From the NCBI GenBank assembly GCA_947496145.1, contig CANMBS010000021.1:27158-91157 (forward strand): a stretch of 64,000 bases of DNA, read 5' to 3'. Below, one piece after another: positions 55,405 through 64,000 of the stretch. The notes beneath the pieces are model-generated. The model saw nothing but the letters and a program-made list of their open reading frames with translations, made no database searches and was not told the origin of the DNA. Positions within the stretch are counted from its first letter, which is position 1. Each line of letters starts with the position of its first letter. The translations under genes were made by a program, and so were the position numbers. This DNA is from an uncultured Pseudovibrio sp. GTDB taxonomy: Bacteria; Pseudomonadota; Alphaproteobacteria; Rhizobiales; Stappiaceae.

Positions 55405-55704
55405 ATGGCTTTAGCATACAAAACCGGTCACGACGTTCCCGATTTGGAACGCCAAATTGGTAGATCAATGAAAAAGAACCAAAAATCCCAATTGGAAATA
55501 GCTTTTGAAAGAGTCGGTTTTCAGTCAATTGCTGAAAAGCATGACGTAAGTGCTGAGAAGGCTCAAGCTGTCAAAGATGCTATGGCATCTATTTTGTCAG
55601 GTGAGCCTGATTGGGTGGCTAGGAGTTACCTGCAAGAGGCAGGGTATGACGTCGAGATCTCAAAGGCTCTTATAAGGAAGATTAAGTCAGGCGTGGATTT
55701 TTGA
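55405..55704 (+). CDS. Hypothetical protein, 99 aa
   Basis: Starts MALAYKTGHDVPDLERQIGR after GAGGG. A small soluble, helical protein with an internal QKSQLEIAFERVGFQSIAEK segment. A longer frame to 55285 is disfavoured because its leader is AT-rich and overlaps the tetR end. With the next gene it forms a short AT-rich pair that differs from the liu genes in composition, probably acquired. Function unknown. Confidence 0.5.
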   Translation: MALAYKTGHDVPDLERQIGRSMKKNQKSQLEIAFERVGFQSIAEKHDVSAEKAQAVKDAMASILSGEPDWVARSYLQEAGYDVEISKALIRKIKSGVDF

Positions 55705-55714
55705 TGGTGGCAGT

Positions 55715-56092
55715 GTGACTGGTATTTCTGAAAAAGATAATGCGTTTATTGAAGACATTCTTGAAGTATTTAAAGATCAAACATTGCATGAAGCACGTAG
55801 AGAGCACATTATTGTTGAGCAAAAGCGTGCTTCAAATGTGACCTATGGGCCGCAAACTAAGGAACATGCATCAAAGAATGCTGCAATATTTATAGCGTAT
55901 GGATTAGCGGTATTAATTGGCGTAGTTTGTGTTTTTTGGATTCTCGTTCATTCTGGTATTTTGTACTTTGAGAATTTTCCAACAGATCAGTTTGATGGAG
56001 CAGTTGAACGTACACTGACGGTTCTTTCTGGCTTCTTGACTTTTATATTTGGGTTTCTCTTCAATCAGAAACTGGAAGCGAAAGACGGTTAG
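55715..56092 (+). CDS. Hypothetical two-span membrane protein, 125 aa
   Basis: Starts at GTG 10 bases after the previous gene. A charged N-terminal half (residues 1-60, DQTLHEARREHIIVEQKRAS) precedes two spans, IFIAYGLAVLIGVVCVFWIL and LTVLSGFLTFIFGFLFNQ. The layout, soluble head then hairpin, recalls effector-type membrane proteins of small defence cassettes, but nothing specific is recognisable. The start is uncertain. Confidence 0.5.
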   Translation: MTGISEKDNAFIEDILEVFKDQTLHEARREHIIVEQKRASNVTYGPQTKEHASKNAAIFIAYGLAVLIGVVCVFWILVHSGILYFENFPTDQFDGAVERTLTVLSGFLTFIFGFLFNQKLEAKDG

Positions 56093-56101
56093 CTTGATTG
56101 C

Positions 56102-56557
56102 TCATCTCAATGGCACCATCCGGTTCTTGATCGGAGAAGCTTTCACTAGAGAAGTGTTGGTCATTGCTTTTTCGTGGAGTGGGGCGAGCAGGTCGTCCAG
56201 CTCGGTGATTTCCTTCAGGTAGAGGCGTGTCACGAAGCAATCGTCTCCTGTGACGGTATCGCAGGTGATGAAGCGCGGCTCGTTTAAGATAAGCTGCTGA
56301 ACCACGTGCAGGTTGCCCGGGCTTGGTTTGATCCGAACGATTGCCTCTAAGGTGTAGCCGAGTGCCTTTGGGTTGATCTCCACCGTGAAGCCCGTGATGA
56401 TGCCATCCTGCTCCAGCTTACGTACGCGCTCTGTGGTGCTGGGGGCTGAGAGGCCGATGCGACTGGCCAGTTCGCTGATCGAGATGCGGCCATCATCTGC
56501 GAGGATTTCGATGATTTTGCAGGCGGTATCATCCAGTTGTTTTGTCTCTTTAGGCAC
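56102..56557 (-). CDS. Lrp/AsnC-family transcriptional regulator
   Basis: A 151-residue feast/famine regulator. The winged HTH is at residues 8-55 (ISISELASRIGLSAPSTTER VRKLEQDGII region, recognition helix SAPSTTERVRKL) and the RAM ligand domain covers about 65-145. It is divergent from the PhzF gene, which it probably regulates in response to an amino acid. TGCAAT and ATTGCA lie inverted in the 113-bp spacer. Confidence 0.92.
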   Translation of the reverse strand: MPKETKQLDDTACKIIEILADDGRISISELASRIGLSAPSTTERVRKLEQDGIITGFTVEINPKALGYTLEAIVRIKPSPGNLHVVQQLILNEPRFITCDTVTGDDCFVTRLYLKEITELDDLLAPLHEKAMTNTSLVKASPIKNRMVPLR

Positions 56558-56670
56558 TTTGGGTTTCTCGCTTTAAAATGTGAGGGTATTTTGTGCAATC
56601 TGCCTTTTATTCCTTATATTGCATAGAGCCGTTGCCAGCTATTTTGTAGTTGTGACAACTGGAGGTTTTT

Positions 56671-57522
56671 ATGCAGACAGATCTTTTAGCGCTTCAACAC
56701 ATCTCAGCATTCTCCCATGGAGAGGAGGGGGGCAACCCTGCTGGTGTTCTTGTGAGGGAGACGATGCTTCCAGATGCGCAGATGCAGTCTGTTGCGGCTG
56801 ATCTTGGCTATTCTGAAACCGTGTTTGCGGTGCCTCTTGCTGATAAAGGCGGGTATCGGGTACGGTACTTTTCGCCGGAAAATGAAGTGTCGTTCTGTGG
56901 ACATGCAACGATCGCGCTGGGTGCGGTTCTGGCTCAGAAGCATGGCTGGAAAACACATCGTCTTGTGCTGAATGAAGCTATAATTTCCGTTGAGAGCTGG
57001 CAGGAGAACGGACAATTGCAAGCGGCTTTGCAATCCCCGCAGACCAAGAGCGCCGCATTGGAAGATGGGGTGAAAGCTCAGTTGCTTGACTTGTTGGGTT
57101 TGAGCGAGGGGGATCTGGATCTTCGCATTCCGCCTGCTCGTATTCATGGTGGTGCGGATCATCTGGTGCTGGCTTTGACTGACAGAGTTAAGTTAGCTGG
57201 TATGGCCTATAATCTGGATGCAATGAAGCAGTTCATGCTAGCACAGGGGCTTGTGACTATCATGCTGGTCCATGTTCGCGGACAGCAAAAGTTTGATGTG
57301 CGTAATGCATTTGCATCGGCTGGTGTGTTTGAAGACCCGGCGACGGGGGCTGCTGCGGCGGCGTTTTCTGGCTACCTGCGGGATATTGGCTGGGCACATG
57401 GTGGTGAAATCCAGATTGTGCAGGGTGAGGAAATGGGGTCGAAATCTCTCATTACGGCTCAAATTCCAACTGAAGCAGGCACCTCCATTCGCATTTCCGG
57501 CAGTGCGCGTCAGCTGGCCTGA
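56671..57522 (+). CDS. PhzF-family isomerase/epimerase-like protein
   Basis: A 283-residue diaminopimelate-epimerase-fold protein of the PhzF group. Signature blocks are GGNPAGVLV, YSETVFA (catalytic Glu), RYFSPENEVSFCGHATIALG and DPATGAAAAAFSGYL. PhzF members isomerise diverse small molecules; no phenazine genes are present, so phenazine synthesis is not implied. TGGAGG precedes the ATG. Possibly amino-acid related, given the adjacent AsnC regulator. Confidence 0.9.
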   Translation: MQTDLLALQHISAFSHGEEGGNPAGVLVRETMLPDAQMQSVAADLGYSETVFAVPLADKGGYRVRYFSPENEVSFCGHATIALGAVLAQKHGWKTHRLVLNEAIISVESWQENGQLQAALQSPQTKSAALEDGVKAQLLDLLGLSEGDLDLRIPPARIHGGADHLVLALTDRVKLAGMAYNLDAMKQFMLAQGLVTIMLVHVRGQQKFDVRNAFASAGVFEDPATGAAAAAFSGYLRDIGWAHGGEIQIVQGEEMGSKSLITAQIPTEAGTSIRISGSARQLA

Positions 57523-57654
57523 CACTGATTTTCGATGAGTTCAACTTTTGGGCTGGAGGTATCATCTGCAAACCATCGATATGGGGGCGTGGAGCAGACT
57601 TTCACGCCTGTGCGGGGAAGGTTATGGCCGAATGCGTGAGTTTGATTTCTTGTT

Positions 57655-58065
57655 TCAGGTGAGGGTCAGGTGGACCTCCGCATTTAATGTGTTGGAAACT
57701 GTACACATTTCCTTGGCGGCTTTGATGAGGGATTTTGCTGCTCCCCGGTCTTGAAAGTCAGGAAGTGTGATTTGCACATTAAAGCTGCCAAAGCGATTGG
57801 GAAGCGTGGATGCTTTTTCGCCGTCTACGGTGATGTTCATTGCTCCGAGCCTCACTTTCTGCTGGGCGGCTGCCATTTCCAGTGAGATTGCAAGGCATGA
57901 GCCCAGAGCGGACATGATCAGGTCAGACGGCGCAGAAAACTCATCGGAGTCGCCAAAGCCAGCGGCGTGTGAGTGACCGTTCTGGGTGGTGATGGTAAAA
58001 CGGTTTTCCTGATCTGAGGCAATCGTGAGTGGCCCGTAAGATTTACGTTTCATTCTTATAGGCAT
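57655..58065 (-). CDS. OsmC-family protein
   Basis: A 136-residue OsmC/Ohr-superfamily protein. FSAPSDLIMSALGSCLAISL contains one conserved Cys, and the second appears in AAKEMCTVSNTL, the pair that reduces peroxides in the family. The start at 58065 has AGGGAG upstream; a longer frame to 58149 is less likely. It probably detoxifies organic hydroperoxides or electrophiles. Confidence 0.88.
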   Translation of the reverse strand: MPIRMKRKSYGPLTIASDQENRFTITTQNGHSHAAGFGDSDEFSAPSDLIMSALGSCLAISLEMAAAQQKVRLGAMNITVDGEKASTLPNRFGSFNVQITLPDFQDRGAAKSLIKAAKEMCTVSNTLNAEVHLTLT

Positions 58066-58323
58066 GTTTGGCTCCCTGTTTGAATGCATGGCAGAGTCTA
58101 TGCATAATCCTGAATGATTTATAGGAATAGTTGCGGTGTTTTTGCTCAAGCGCAGCAGATGATTGCGCGCCAGACGGCCTCTTAACTTGCAATTGTTGAC
58201 ATGGATTCAGTAATGCCTATGAATTAACCATTGAATTTTGCCGAGCCGGTTGGGAGTTGTCTTGGCGAAAAGAGACAGGCTGGTACAAAACTATCGCTAA
58301 ACAGCCGGCAGGAGGAGAGTTGC

Positions 58324-61300
58324 ATGCGTCTGTTTTCCTACAAAAACAGAAAGGTTCATCTTGGACCATATCCATCTGAACGATTAAAGCGGACGCAAGA
58401 GGCTATTGATCTCAGGGGCGTACCCGTAACGCCGGTCACCGTGTTTTCTGACCCGGAAAACCCGGAGGTTCTGAGTAATTCTATGGCGTCGTTCAGCGCG
58501 ATTATGGACGCGATCCGTGATGGGGCACACAACGCCAAGCTCTCCGAAATACCCTCAGATCCAAAGGAACGTGCGGAACATCTCAAGGCCGCCGGGTATT
58601 TTTTCGATGCCACGGTGATGGGGACCTGTGATTTGGTGCCGGAGCATTTTCTGGCAGACCCTCTACGCAACCCTGATCTGGACAAGCTCGCCGCAGACTT
58701 GCAGAATTTTCAACCCAAGACGCTGGCAGCTGGTATCGATGTAACTATGGCGGATGTGCGTGACAGTGCAGCGGCTATACCTGGGCCTGTCACACATCAT
58801 GGGTCTGCACTTGTTGTGCTGATGGAACATCCCCGCGCGCCACGCTTGGATGAGCCGGGTGGAGACTGGATCAGTGGCACCTGTGAGCAGCGCTCAGCTA
58901 TTCGTGCTGCTGAGGTTGCCGTGGTTCTGGCAAACTACCTGCGCCTGCTTGGCGTTGAAGCACGAGCGCACACCACGAGCAGCTCTGATGTTGATCTGAA
59001 CCGCCTTGCCGTGTCTGCCGGACTTACTGAGGTGATTGAGCATAATGGGGAGAGGGTTGTTTCTCATCCCTATATTGGCCGTGACTTTACGCTGGCAGCC
59101 ATTACAACAACGCTTGAACTTGAGCCAGACCAGCCGCTCGCGCCGCGTTCTCTCACCGATATGTGGAGTTCTCACGGGCCAGCCTGGCAGCTGGGCATGG
59201 GGACATTTAAGAGCGCCTTCAACCGTAAGCCTTTTGAAAAGCGCGATTATCACATGGGAGCTTTCCCGTTTGAGAAGATCAAGCGGGTTAGCGAGACGAC
59301 GACCTTTATTGATGAAGCACGGGTACCTCGGGTTCCCAAACGGGCCGATATGTTTGCCCGTGCTCTCTTTGGTGATATGGGCAAGCCATTACAGGAAGCT
59401 GCTAAAAATGGCGGGTACCTTGCCAAAAACCCAATGGGGTATTGTGCGCGCCGTGCTCTGGCAGCGCTTATACTGCTGCAAGATGGCGATACTGCATCTG
59501 TAGTATCTGAAACTGCTTTGGACCCGGACAAGAATGCAGCCAACGTGAAATCTGCCCTTTATTTCCTCGGGGCAGATGCAGTTGGCCTCTCTCGCTGCCC
59601 GGATTACGCTTATTACTCCCATGATGCGCGTGGGGAGGCGATTACACCCTACCATAAGAATGCGATTTCCATTCTGGTGGATCAGGGGCATGAGACCATG
59701 GAAGGTGCCAGTGGTGACGACTGGATTTCTGGCGCTCAATCCATGAGAGCTTACTTGCGAACCTCCATTATTGGGGGCATTGTTGCAGAACAAATCCGCC
59801 GTCTTGGCTATCCTGCCCGTTGTCATTCGGTGGTGGACGGTGAAGTGTTGCAACCACCTTTGTTATTGCTTTCTGGTCTCGGTGAGGTGAGCCGTATTGG
59901 TGAGGTTATTCTGAATCCTTACCTCGGACCGCGTCTTAAATCTGGTGTGGTGACAACGGATATGCCGTTTACCTACGACAAGCCAATTGATTTCGGCTTG
60001 CAACAGTTTTGTGAGAGCTGCAACAAATGTGCGCGGGAATGCCCTTCTGGTGCGATCACTGCCGGACCAAAGCGTATGTTCAACGGCTATGAAATCTGGA
60101 AGTCAGATTCAGAGAAGTGCGCACGTTATCGAGTGTCGCAACCAGCGGGGTCGCTGTGTGGCCGATGCATGAAAACCTGTCCCTGGAATTTGGAGGGACT
60201 GTTCAGCGAGGCACCGTTCCGCTGGACTGCAATGAAAATGCCCGGTTCAGCCAGAGCTCTTGCCAGGCTCGATGATAAGCTGGGGAATGGCTCGATCAAT
60301 CCAGTCAAAAAGTGGTGGTGGGATCTGGTTGATAGTGGTGACGGCAATTATGTGATCGCTGCTGAAACGAACGCGCGTGAGTTGCAGCTGGAACTGGACC
60401 TGAAATATGAGGATCAGACACTGGCTGTTTATCCGGCAAACCTTGCTCCACATCCGTGGCCGTTTCCATTTATGATGGATCGGGAAGCCGGGATCAAAGC
60501 CTATCAGGGGATGATTTCAGCGGATGAGTATAAGGCTCGGCTTGCTGCTGGTTCTGAAGATTTGGCTCCTGCCTATGAAGTAAGTGCGAGTTCGTCGCCT
60601 GTTCTGGCCGTTCGCCTTTCCGATGTGCGCACCGAGGCAGAGGGTGTGGCGCGCTATGAATTTACATTGGATGATGGTGCGGGGTTGCCCGCGTTTGAGG
60701 CCGGTGCGCATATTGATGTTGTGGTTGCGCCCGAATTCTTGCGGCAGTACTCGCTTGCAGGTGACCCTGCAGATAATAGTAAGTATATTATCGGGGTATT
60801 GGAAGAAAAGGAAGGGCGCGGCGGTTCTGCGCTGATGCATCGGATTTTCCATGAAGGGCGCAGGGTCTTTATTTCAAAGCCGATCAATCACTTTCCTCTT
60901 CGTGAAGATGCGAAGAAGACCCTGTTGTTTGGTGGTGGCATCGGTGTGACTCCAATGATTGCTATGGCGCACCGCTTGCATAGGCTGGGCAGGCCGTTTG
61001 AGTTGCATTACTGTTTCCGTCATCGCCATAAAGCCGGGTTTATTGAGGAAATTCGGCAAGCGCCCTGGGCGAAGGCTGCATTTATTCATTGCTCCAGTGA
61101 AGGAACGCGGGCAGATCTGAGTGCTATTCTTGCCGATTATAAGGATGGGTATCACGTTTACACATGCGGGCCTGATGTCTTCATGGATGGGGTGCTGGAG
61201 ACAGCTGCTGCAAACGGCTGGGCTGATGAGAGCCTGCACAAAGAGTACTTCTCGGTCCCGGATCAAGCTGATTACATCAACACCAGCTTCTTTGTGAAAC

Positions 61301-61548
61301 TGACCTCCACCGGAGAGCGGATTGAAATTCCTGAGGATATGAGTGCAGCGGATGCTTTGAATGCAAAAGGGATCGCTATTCCAACCAAGTGCTCCGATGG
61401 AATTTGTGGCGTTTGCACAGCAAAGTATCAGGGGGCAGAAGTGGAGCATCGCGACTTTGTTCTGAGCGGGAAAGAAAAACAAGACACCCTTGTTCTATGC
61501 TGTTCAAGAGCGAAAGAAGCGGGAGCAGAACTTCTTTTGGATCTTTAG
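58324..61548 (+). CDS. Self-sufficient reductive dehalogenase (RdhA-like, fused reductase)
   Basis: A 1074-residue cytosolic protein lacking a Tat signal. Residues about 1-300 and 300-560 are two related cobalamin-binding-type units (GDWISGTCEQRSAIRAAEVA versus GDDWISGAQSMRAYLRTSII). Then come two 4Fe-4S motifs (CESCNKCARECP near 563 and CARYRVSQPAGSLCGRCMKT near 599), a ferredoxin-reductase FAD/NAD module (about 755-985; RQYSLAGDP, GGGIGVTPMIAMAH, YTCGPDVFM) and a C-terminal 2Fe-2S domain (CSDGICGVCTA near 1023, Cys near 1059). This is the architecture of BhbA-type NAD(P)H-driven enzymes that remove halogen from aromatic acids. AGGAGGAG precedes the ATG. No membrane anchor gene (rdhB) is present, as expected for this class. 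Confidence 0.88.
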   Translation: MRLFSYKNRKVHLGPYPSERLKRTQEAIDLRGVPVTPVTVFSDPENPEVLSNSMASFSAIMDAIRDGAHNAKLSEIPSDPKERAEHLKAAGYFFDATVMGTCDLVPEHFLADPLRNPDLDKLAADLQNFQPKTLAAGIDVTMADVRDSAAAIPGPVTHHGSALVVLMEHPRAPRLDEPGGDWISGTCEQRSAIRAAEVAVVLANYLRLLGVEARAHTTSSSDVDLNRLAVSAGLTEVIEHNGERVVSHPYIGRDFTLAAITTTLELEPDQPLAPRSLTDMWSSHGPAWQLGMGTFKSAFNRKPFEKRDYHMGAFPFEKIKRVSETTTFIDEARVPRVPKRADMFARALFGDMGKPLQEAAKNGGYLAKNPMGYCARRALAALILLQDGDTASVVSETALDPDKNAANVKSALYFLGADAVGLSRCPDYAYYSHDARGEAITPYHKNAISILVDQGHETMEGASGDDWISGAQSMRAYLRTSIIGGIVAEQIRRLGYPARCHSVVDGEVLQPPLLLLSGLGEVSRIGEVILNPYLGPRLKSGVVTTDMPFTYDKPIDFGLQQFCESCNKCARECPSGAITAGPKRMFNGYEIWKSDSEKCARYRVSQPAGSLCGRCMKTCPWNLEGLFSEAPFRWTAMKMPGSARALARLDDKLGNGSINPVKKWWWDLVDSGDGNYVIAAETNARELQLELDLKYEDQTLAVYPANLAPHPWPFPFMMDREAGIKAYQGMISADEYKARLAAGSEDLAPAYEVSASSSPVLAVRLSDVRTEAEGVARYEFTLDDGAGLPAFEAGAHIDVVVAPEFLRQYSLAGDPADNSKYIIGVLEEKEGRGGSALMHRIFHEGRRVFISKPINHFPLREDAKKTLLFGGGIGVTPMIAMAHRLHRLGRPFELHYCFRHRHKAGFIEEIRQAPWAKAAFIHCSSEGTRADLSAILADYKDGYHVYTCGPDVFMDGVLETAAANGWADESLHKEYFSVPDQADYINTSFFVKLTSTGERIEIPEDMSAADALNAKGIAIPTKCSDGICGVCTAKYQGAEVEHRDFVLSGKEKQDTLVLCCSRAKEAGAELLLDL

Positions 61549-61623
61549 ATAGAAAAGCAGAGGCTTGCGTGAGGGTAATGATTCGCCGCGCAGTGCGATG
61601 ATGCACATCCTGAAACTGTGAAG

Positions 61624-61657
61624 CTTGCAAGGCCGGATGGTTGGCCGGACTTGCAAG
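61624..61657. terminator. Hairpin after the dehalogenase gene
   Basis: CTTGCAAGGCCGG (61624-61636) and CCGGACTTGCAAG (61645-61657) form a 13-bp stem with one mismatch and an 8-base loop. The U-run is poor, so it is a probable but not textbook terminator. A second dyad, TTGCCA-AA-TGGCAA (61676-61689), follows and could be a regulator site for the crotonase gene. Confidence 0.55.
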
Positions 61658-61814
61658 TGATGCATTATTCCGCGATTGCCAAATGGCAAAGCAATGGCAG
61701 GCGGTCAGCCTGCGGTGTTTAAAGGTCTTGCGAAAATATTCAGTCTCTCATTTTGGCTAATTCCTACTCGAATAACACTGCTATATTTTTATTGAGCCGT
61801 TATGGGAGGGGTTT

Positions 61815-62672
61815 ATGGCAAAAGTTCTATATGAGAAAGACGGAAGAATTGCGCGTGTCACGCTCAACAGGCCAGATGTGCTGAACGCAATTGATATGGA
61901 TATTCCGCAGGAATTAGCTGCCTGTGTCGCAAAGGCCAATTCTGATGATGGAGTTCATGTCATTGTGCTTGGGGGTAATGGTTCGGCTTTTTGTGCTGGC
62001 TATGATCTGACAGCTTATGCAGAAACAGAAGGTGGTAATCCCGGCGTTCAGGATATGCCATGGGATCCGATGAAGGATTATGCCTTCATGAAGCAGAATA
62101 CCGATCTGTTCATGTCTTTATGGCGCAGTTACCGCCCAGTTATCGCAAAAGTACATGGTCATGCTGTCGCTGGTGGCTCTGACATCGCTTTGTGTTCAGA
62201 CATGATTGTTATGTCTGAAGATGCGCATATCGGTTATATGCCAGTTCGTGTTTGGGGATGTCCGACTACTGCAATGTGGGTGTACCGCCTTGGTGCAGAA
62301 CGTGCAAAACGAATGTTGCTGACAGGTGATAAGATTGATGGTCGTGAAGCAGAACGTATTGGTTTGATCCATAAAGCTGTGCCGCTTGATCAACTTGATG
62401 ATGAAGTGGAGAAGCTCGCGGAGCGGATGGCTGGTATTCCAGTTAATCAACTTATGATGCAAAAACTCATGATCAATCAGGCGATTGAGTCAATGGGTCT
62501 TTATCAGACACAGATGATAGCCACGCTTTTTGATGGAATTACCCGGCACAGTCCTGAAGGTATGAACTTCAAGAAGCGCGCTGAAGATGTTTCCTGGAAG
62601 CAGGCTGTGCGTGAACGGGATCAGGGGACTTTTGACTGGACCACCAATCGACCCATAAACGCGCCCCTTTGA
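61815..62672 (+). CDS. Enoyl-CoA hydratase/isomerase (crotonase) family protein
   Basis: A 285-residue crotonase. Oxyanion-hole segments are GGNGSAFCAGYDLTAYAE and VHGHAVAGGSDIALCSDMIV. The glutamates usual for hydration are not obvious after GGSDIAL, and an insertion NPGVQDMPWDPMKDYAFMKQ lies after the first block, a feature of the crotonase group annotated in actinobacterial and alphaproteobacterial CoA catabolism. GGGAGGGG precedes the ATG. The TetR gene downstream begins within a few bases of its stop, implying an operon and autoregulated CoA-ester catabolism. Confidence 0.85.
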   Translation: MAKVLYEKDGRIARVTLNRPDVLNAIDMDIPQELAACVAKANSDDGVHVIVLGGNGSAFCAGYDLTAYAETEGGNPGVQDMPWDPMKDYAFMKQNTDLFMSLWRSYRPVIAKVHGHAVAGGSDIALCSDMIVMSEDAHIGYMPVRVWGCPTTAMWVYRLGAERAKRMLLTGDKIDGREAERIGLIHKAVPLDQLDDEVEKLAERMAGIPVNQLMMQKLMINQAIESMGLYQTQMIATLFDGITRHSPEGMNFKKRAEDVSWKQAVRERDQGTFDWTTNRPINAPL

Positions 62673-62683
62673 TACTGGAAGTT

Positions 62684-63310
62684 ATGATGCGTTCTGGTAA
62701 GGAAGAAGCCTGCCCGCATGAGGCTAAAGCAAAACGAGCTGAGCATTTGCGAGATGCACGCCGTACACTCATTGTGAAAGCTGCACGCGATGTGTTTGCA
62801 CGTGAAGGGCTTGATGGGGCGTCTATGCGTTCCATCGCCCGATCTGCGGGATGTACGACCGGAGCGATCTCCCCATATTTTCATGGAAAAGAAGAGCTTT
62901 ATTCTGCTGTCTTACGAGAAGCTCTCGAACAGCTTCATCTTGCGGTGGGTGCCGCAATTGATACTTCAAATTCCGAGGACCCAAGAACACGCGCGAGTGC
63001 TGGAGTTTTGGCATTCTATGAGTTTTACAAAGGAAGGCCGGATGATCTGACATTAGGTCTGTATTTGTCTAATGGTCTCAAACCAGTCGGTCTGGGCTGC
63101 GAGTTAGATGTGGTCCTTAATCACCAACTCGGTGAGACTCTTAGTTTAATTGAAAGCTGTGCTGAAAGAGCTTATGGCTTTTCTGCGCAGGAGTGGGCGG
63201 CAGGTGCTATTGCACAATGTATGGGCATACTGATTATGGAGCATACTGGTCGTTTGATGCTCTGGCAGATTGATGGTGCCGATCTGCTAAAGAAGTTTTT
63301 GCAGGATTGA
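62684..63310 (+). CDS. TetR-family transcriptional regulator
   Basis: A 208-residue TetR regulator. The HTH is GLDGASMRSIARSAGCTTGA followed by ISPYFHGKEELYSAVL (about residues 45-80 including helix 1, IVKAARDVFAREG). It follows the crotonase gene by 11 bases and probably represses that operon in response to an acyl-CoA. ATG 62684 is chosen over a TTG at 62669; ATG 62687 is equally possible. Confidence 0.87.
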   Translation: MMRSGKEEACPHEAKAKRAEHLRDARRTLIVKAARDVFAREGLDGASMRSIARSAGCTTGAISPYFHGKEELYSAVLREALEQLHLAVGAAIDTSNSEDPRTRASAGVLAFYEFYKGRPDDLTLGLYLSNGLKPVGLGCELDVVLNHQLGETLSLIESCAERAYGFSAQEWAAGAIAQCMGILIMEHTGRLMLWQIDGADLLKKFLQD

Positions 63311-64000
63311 TTGGTGGTAAGAAGCTCCTTTGCTTTTTTGTAAGGTGATTGCTTGCCTTTAGTGTTTTCTCTCCTTTTGACTGCGTTTTGCAGCAGGCCT
63401 AAGTTCATGTTCAGTGGTGTTTGCGTAACGTTGCACAATGGTTCGTGTTTTCGTTGGCCCTTGGTGCGGCTTTGAGACTTTGAGTGTTTGGTATTTGAGT
63501 AGTTACAGTTTCTCTTTTTCGGTTTGCACGTTGTTGTCAGTTATTTTGGTGGAGTTTCGGTAAATGTGCTCCTTTTTCCTGTTGTGATATTGCATATGAA
63601 TTGCAGACTTGCAGGTTCATCAGGTTTTGTTTTGCGTGTGATGAGTTGTTTTTCGTTGTCCTGGTAGCCTTTTTATGTTTGTCCATCTCCGCATCTCCGC
63701 ATCTCCGCATCTCCGCATCTCCGCATCTCCGCATCTCCGCATCTCCGCATCTCCGCATCTCGCTAGTTTTGTTCCGCATTGCTGCGCTTTGTCGGGTTTG
63801 CGTTTTCTTTTGTATTTGGTTTTCAAAGAACCCGGCTTTCACCGTCCTGCGGTTTTGCATTACCTGGATGATGAGGCATGTTCCCGTTTTGGTCCATTCT
63901 TAGGATTTGACCCGTGATGTTGTGTTGGCTGGATGAGGCTGGCGGAGCTGGTTTGCCGGAATGTCTTTGGTTTGAATCCGGGGCTTGAGGGTGCCGGGTC
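63311..64000. other. Gene-poor right end
   Basis: About 690 bp with no supportable gene. Open frames here read through the octanucleotide array and are low-complexity by-products. T-rich on the plus strand to about 63670. Nothing recognised after the array up to the window edge. Confidence 0.5.
63684..63761. repeat. Octanucleotide tandem array, about 9.75 copies of CATCTCCG
   Basis: Nine perfect copies of CATCTCCG (63684-63755) and a final CATCTC are head-to-tail. The 8-bp period is not a multiple of three, so each unit gained or lost would shift any frame crossing it. Such perfect arrays change length by slippage. Confidence 0.97.

Noticed and set aside
56671..57522. Phenazine biosynthesis locus
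   Set aside because: Only a PhzF-family protein is present; no other phz gene lies nearby, and the family is functionally broad.
58231..58323. Earlier start for the reductive dehalogenase
   Set aside because: The 31-residue leader lacks family resemblance, while ATG 58324 follows AGGAGGAG.
63684..63761. CRISPR array
   Set aside because: The repeat is contiguous with no spacers and there are no cas genes in the window.
63601..63917. Reading frames across the octanucleotide array on both strands
   Set aside because: The protein text is just the repeat translated; starts are poor and no conserved domain is seen.

Overview
The window looks like chromosomal DNA of a marine alphaproteobacterium of the order Hyphomicrobiales. 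Pseudovibrio or a close relative (Stappiaceae) is my best guess. Reasons: moderate GC with AT-rich islands, a complete Na+-pumping NADH:quinone reductase locus, a leucine/isovalerate (liu) cluster with a TetR regulator, a self-sufficient reductive dehalogenase, and short two-hairpin repeats resembling rhizobial RIME elements. No rRNA, tRNA, CRISPR array, phage or intact insertion sequence was recognised.

Layout. 1-4.5 kb: the end of an arsenite-oxidase/iodate-reductase-like molybdoenzyme, a HEAT-repeat protein and an aldo/keto reductase. 4.5-12 kb: a LacI and a FadR-type GntR regulator, a PfkB sugar kinase divergent from an S58 aminopeptidase plus an APH-fold kinase, and glutamate decarboxylase. 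Two TGGT-N2-ACCA operators lie between the divergent genes. 12-21.3 kb: a RecD-like helicase, a thioesterase, a dead parDE toxin-antitoxin module split by a repeat element, an AT-rich two-gene island, tex, an amidase and a YaiI-family protein. 21.3-29.7 kb: an SDR, a secreted TIM-barrel protein, decayed sequence, a long Sel1-repeat protein, small hypothetical genes and a hairpin-rich stretch that may be a structured RNA. 29.7-34.1 kb: a DEAD-box RNA helicase, small membrane proteins, nqrM and apbE. 34.7-40.6 kb: nqrABCDEF. 40.7-45 kb: small membrane proteins, two more copies of the repeat and three tandem isochorismatase-like hydrolases. 45-55.3 kb: an MFS exporter and the liu operon with its TetR gene and a strong palindromic operator. 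55.4-63.3 kb: small AT-rich genes, an AsnC/PhzF pair, OsmC, the reductive dehalogenase, and a crotonase/TetR pair. The last 0.7 kb carries an octanucleotide tandem array and no gene I can support.

How the parts work together. NqrA-F pump Na+ while passing electrons from NADH to quinone; ApbE attaches FMN to NqrB and NqrC, and NqrM helps assemble the iron centre. The liu enzymes convert isovaleryl-CoA through methylcrotonyl-, methylglutaconyl- and HMG-CoA to acetyl-CoA and acetoacetate. The most informative structural observation is that two copies of a 98-99 bp two-hairpin element are flanked by TA and interrupt reading frames. Removing the element plus one TA rebuilds a convincing antitoxin in one case and a charged membrane-protein tail in the other.
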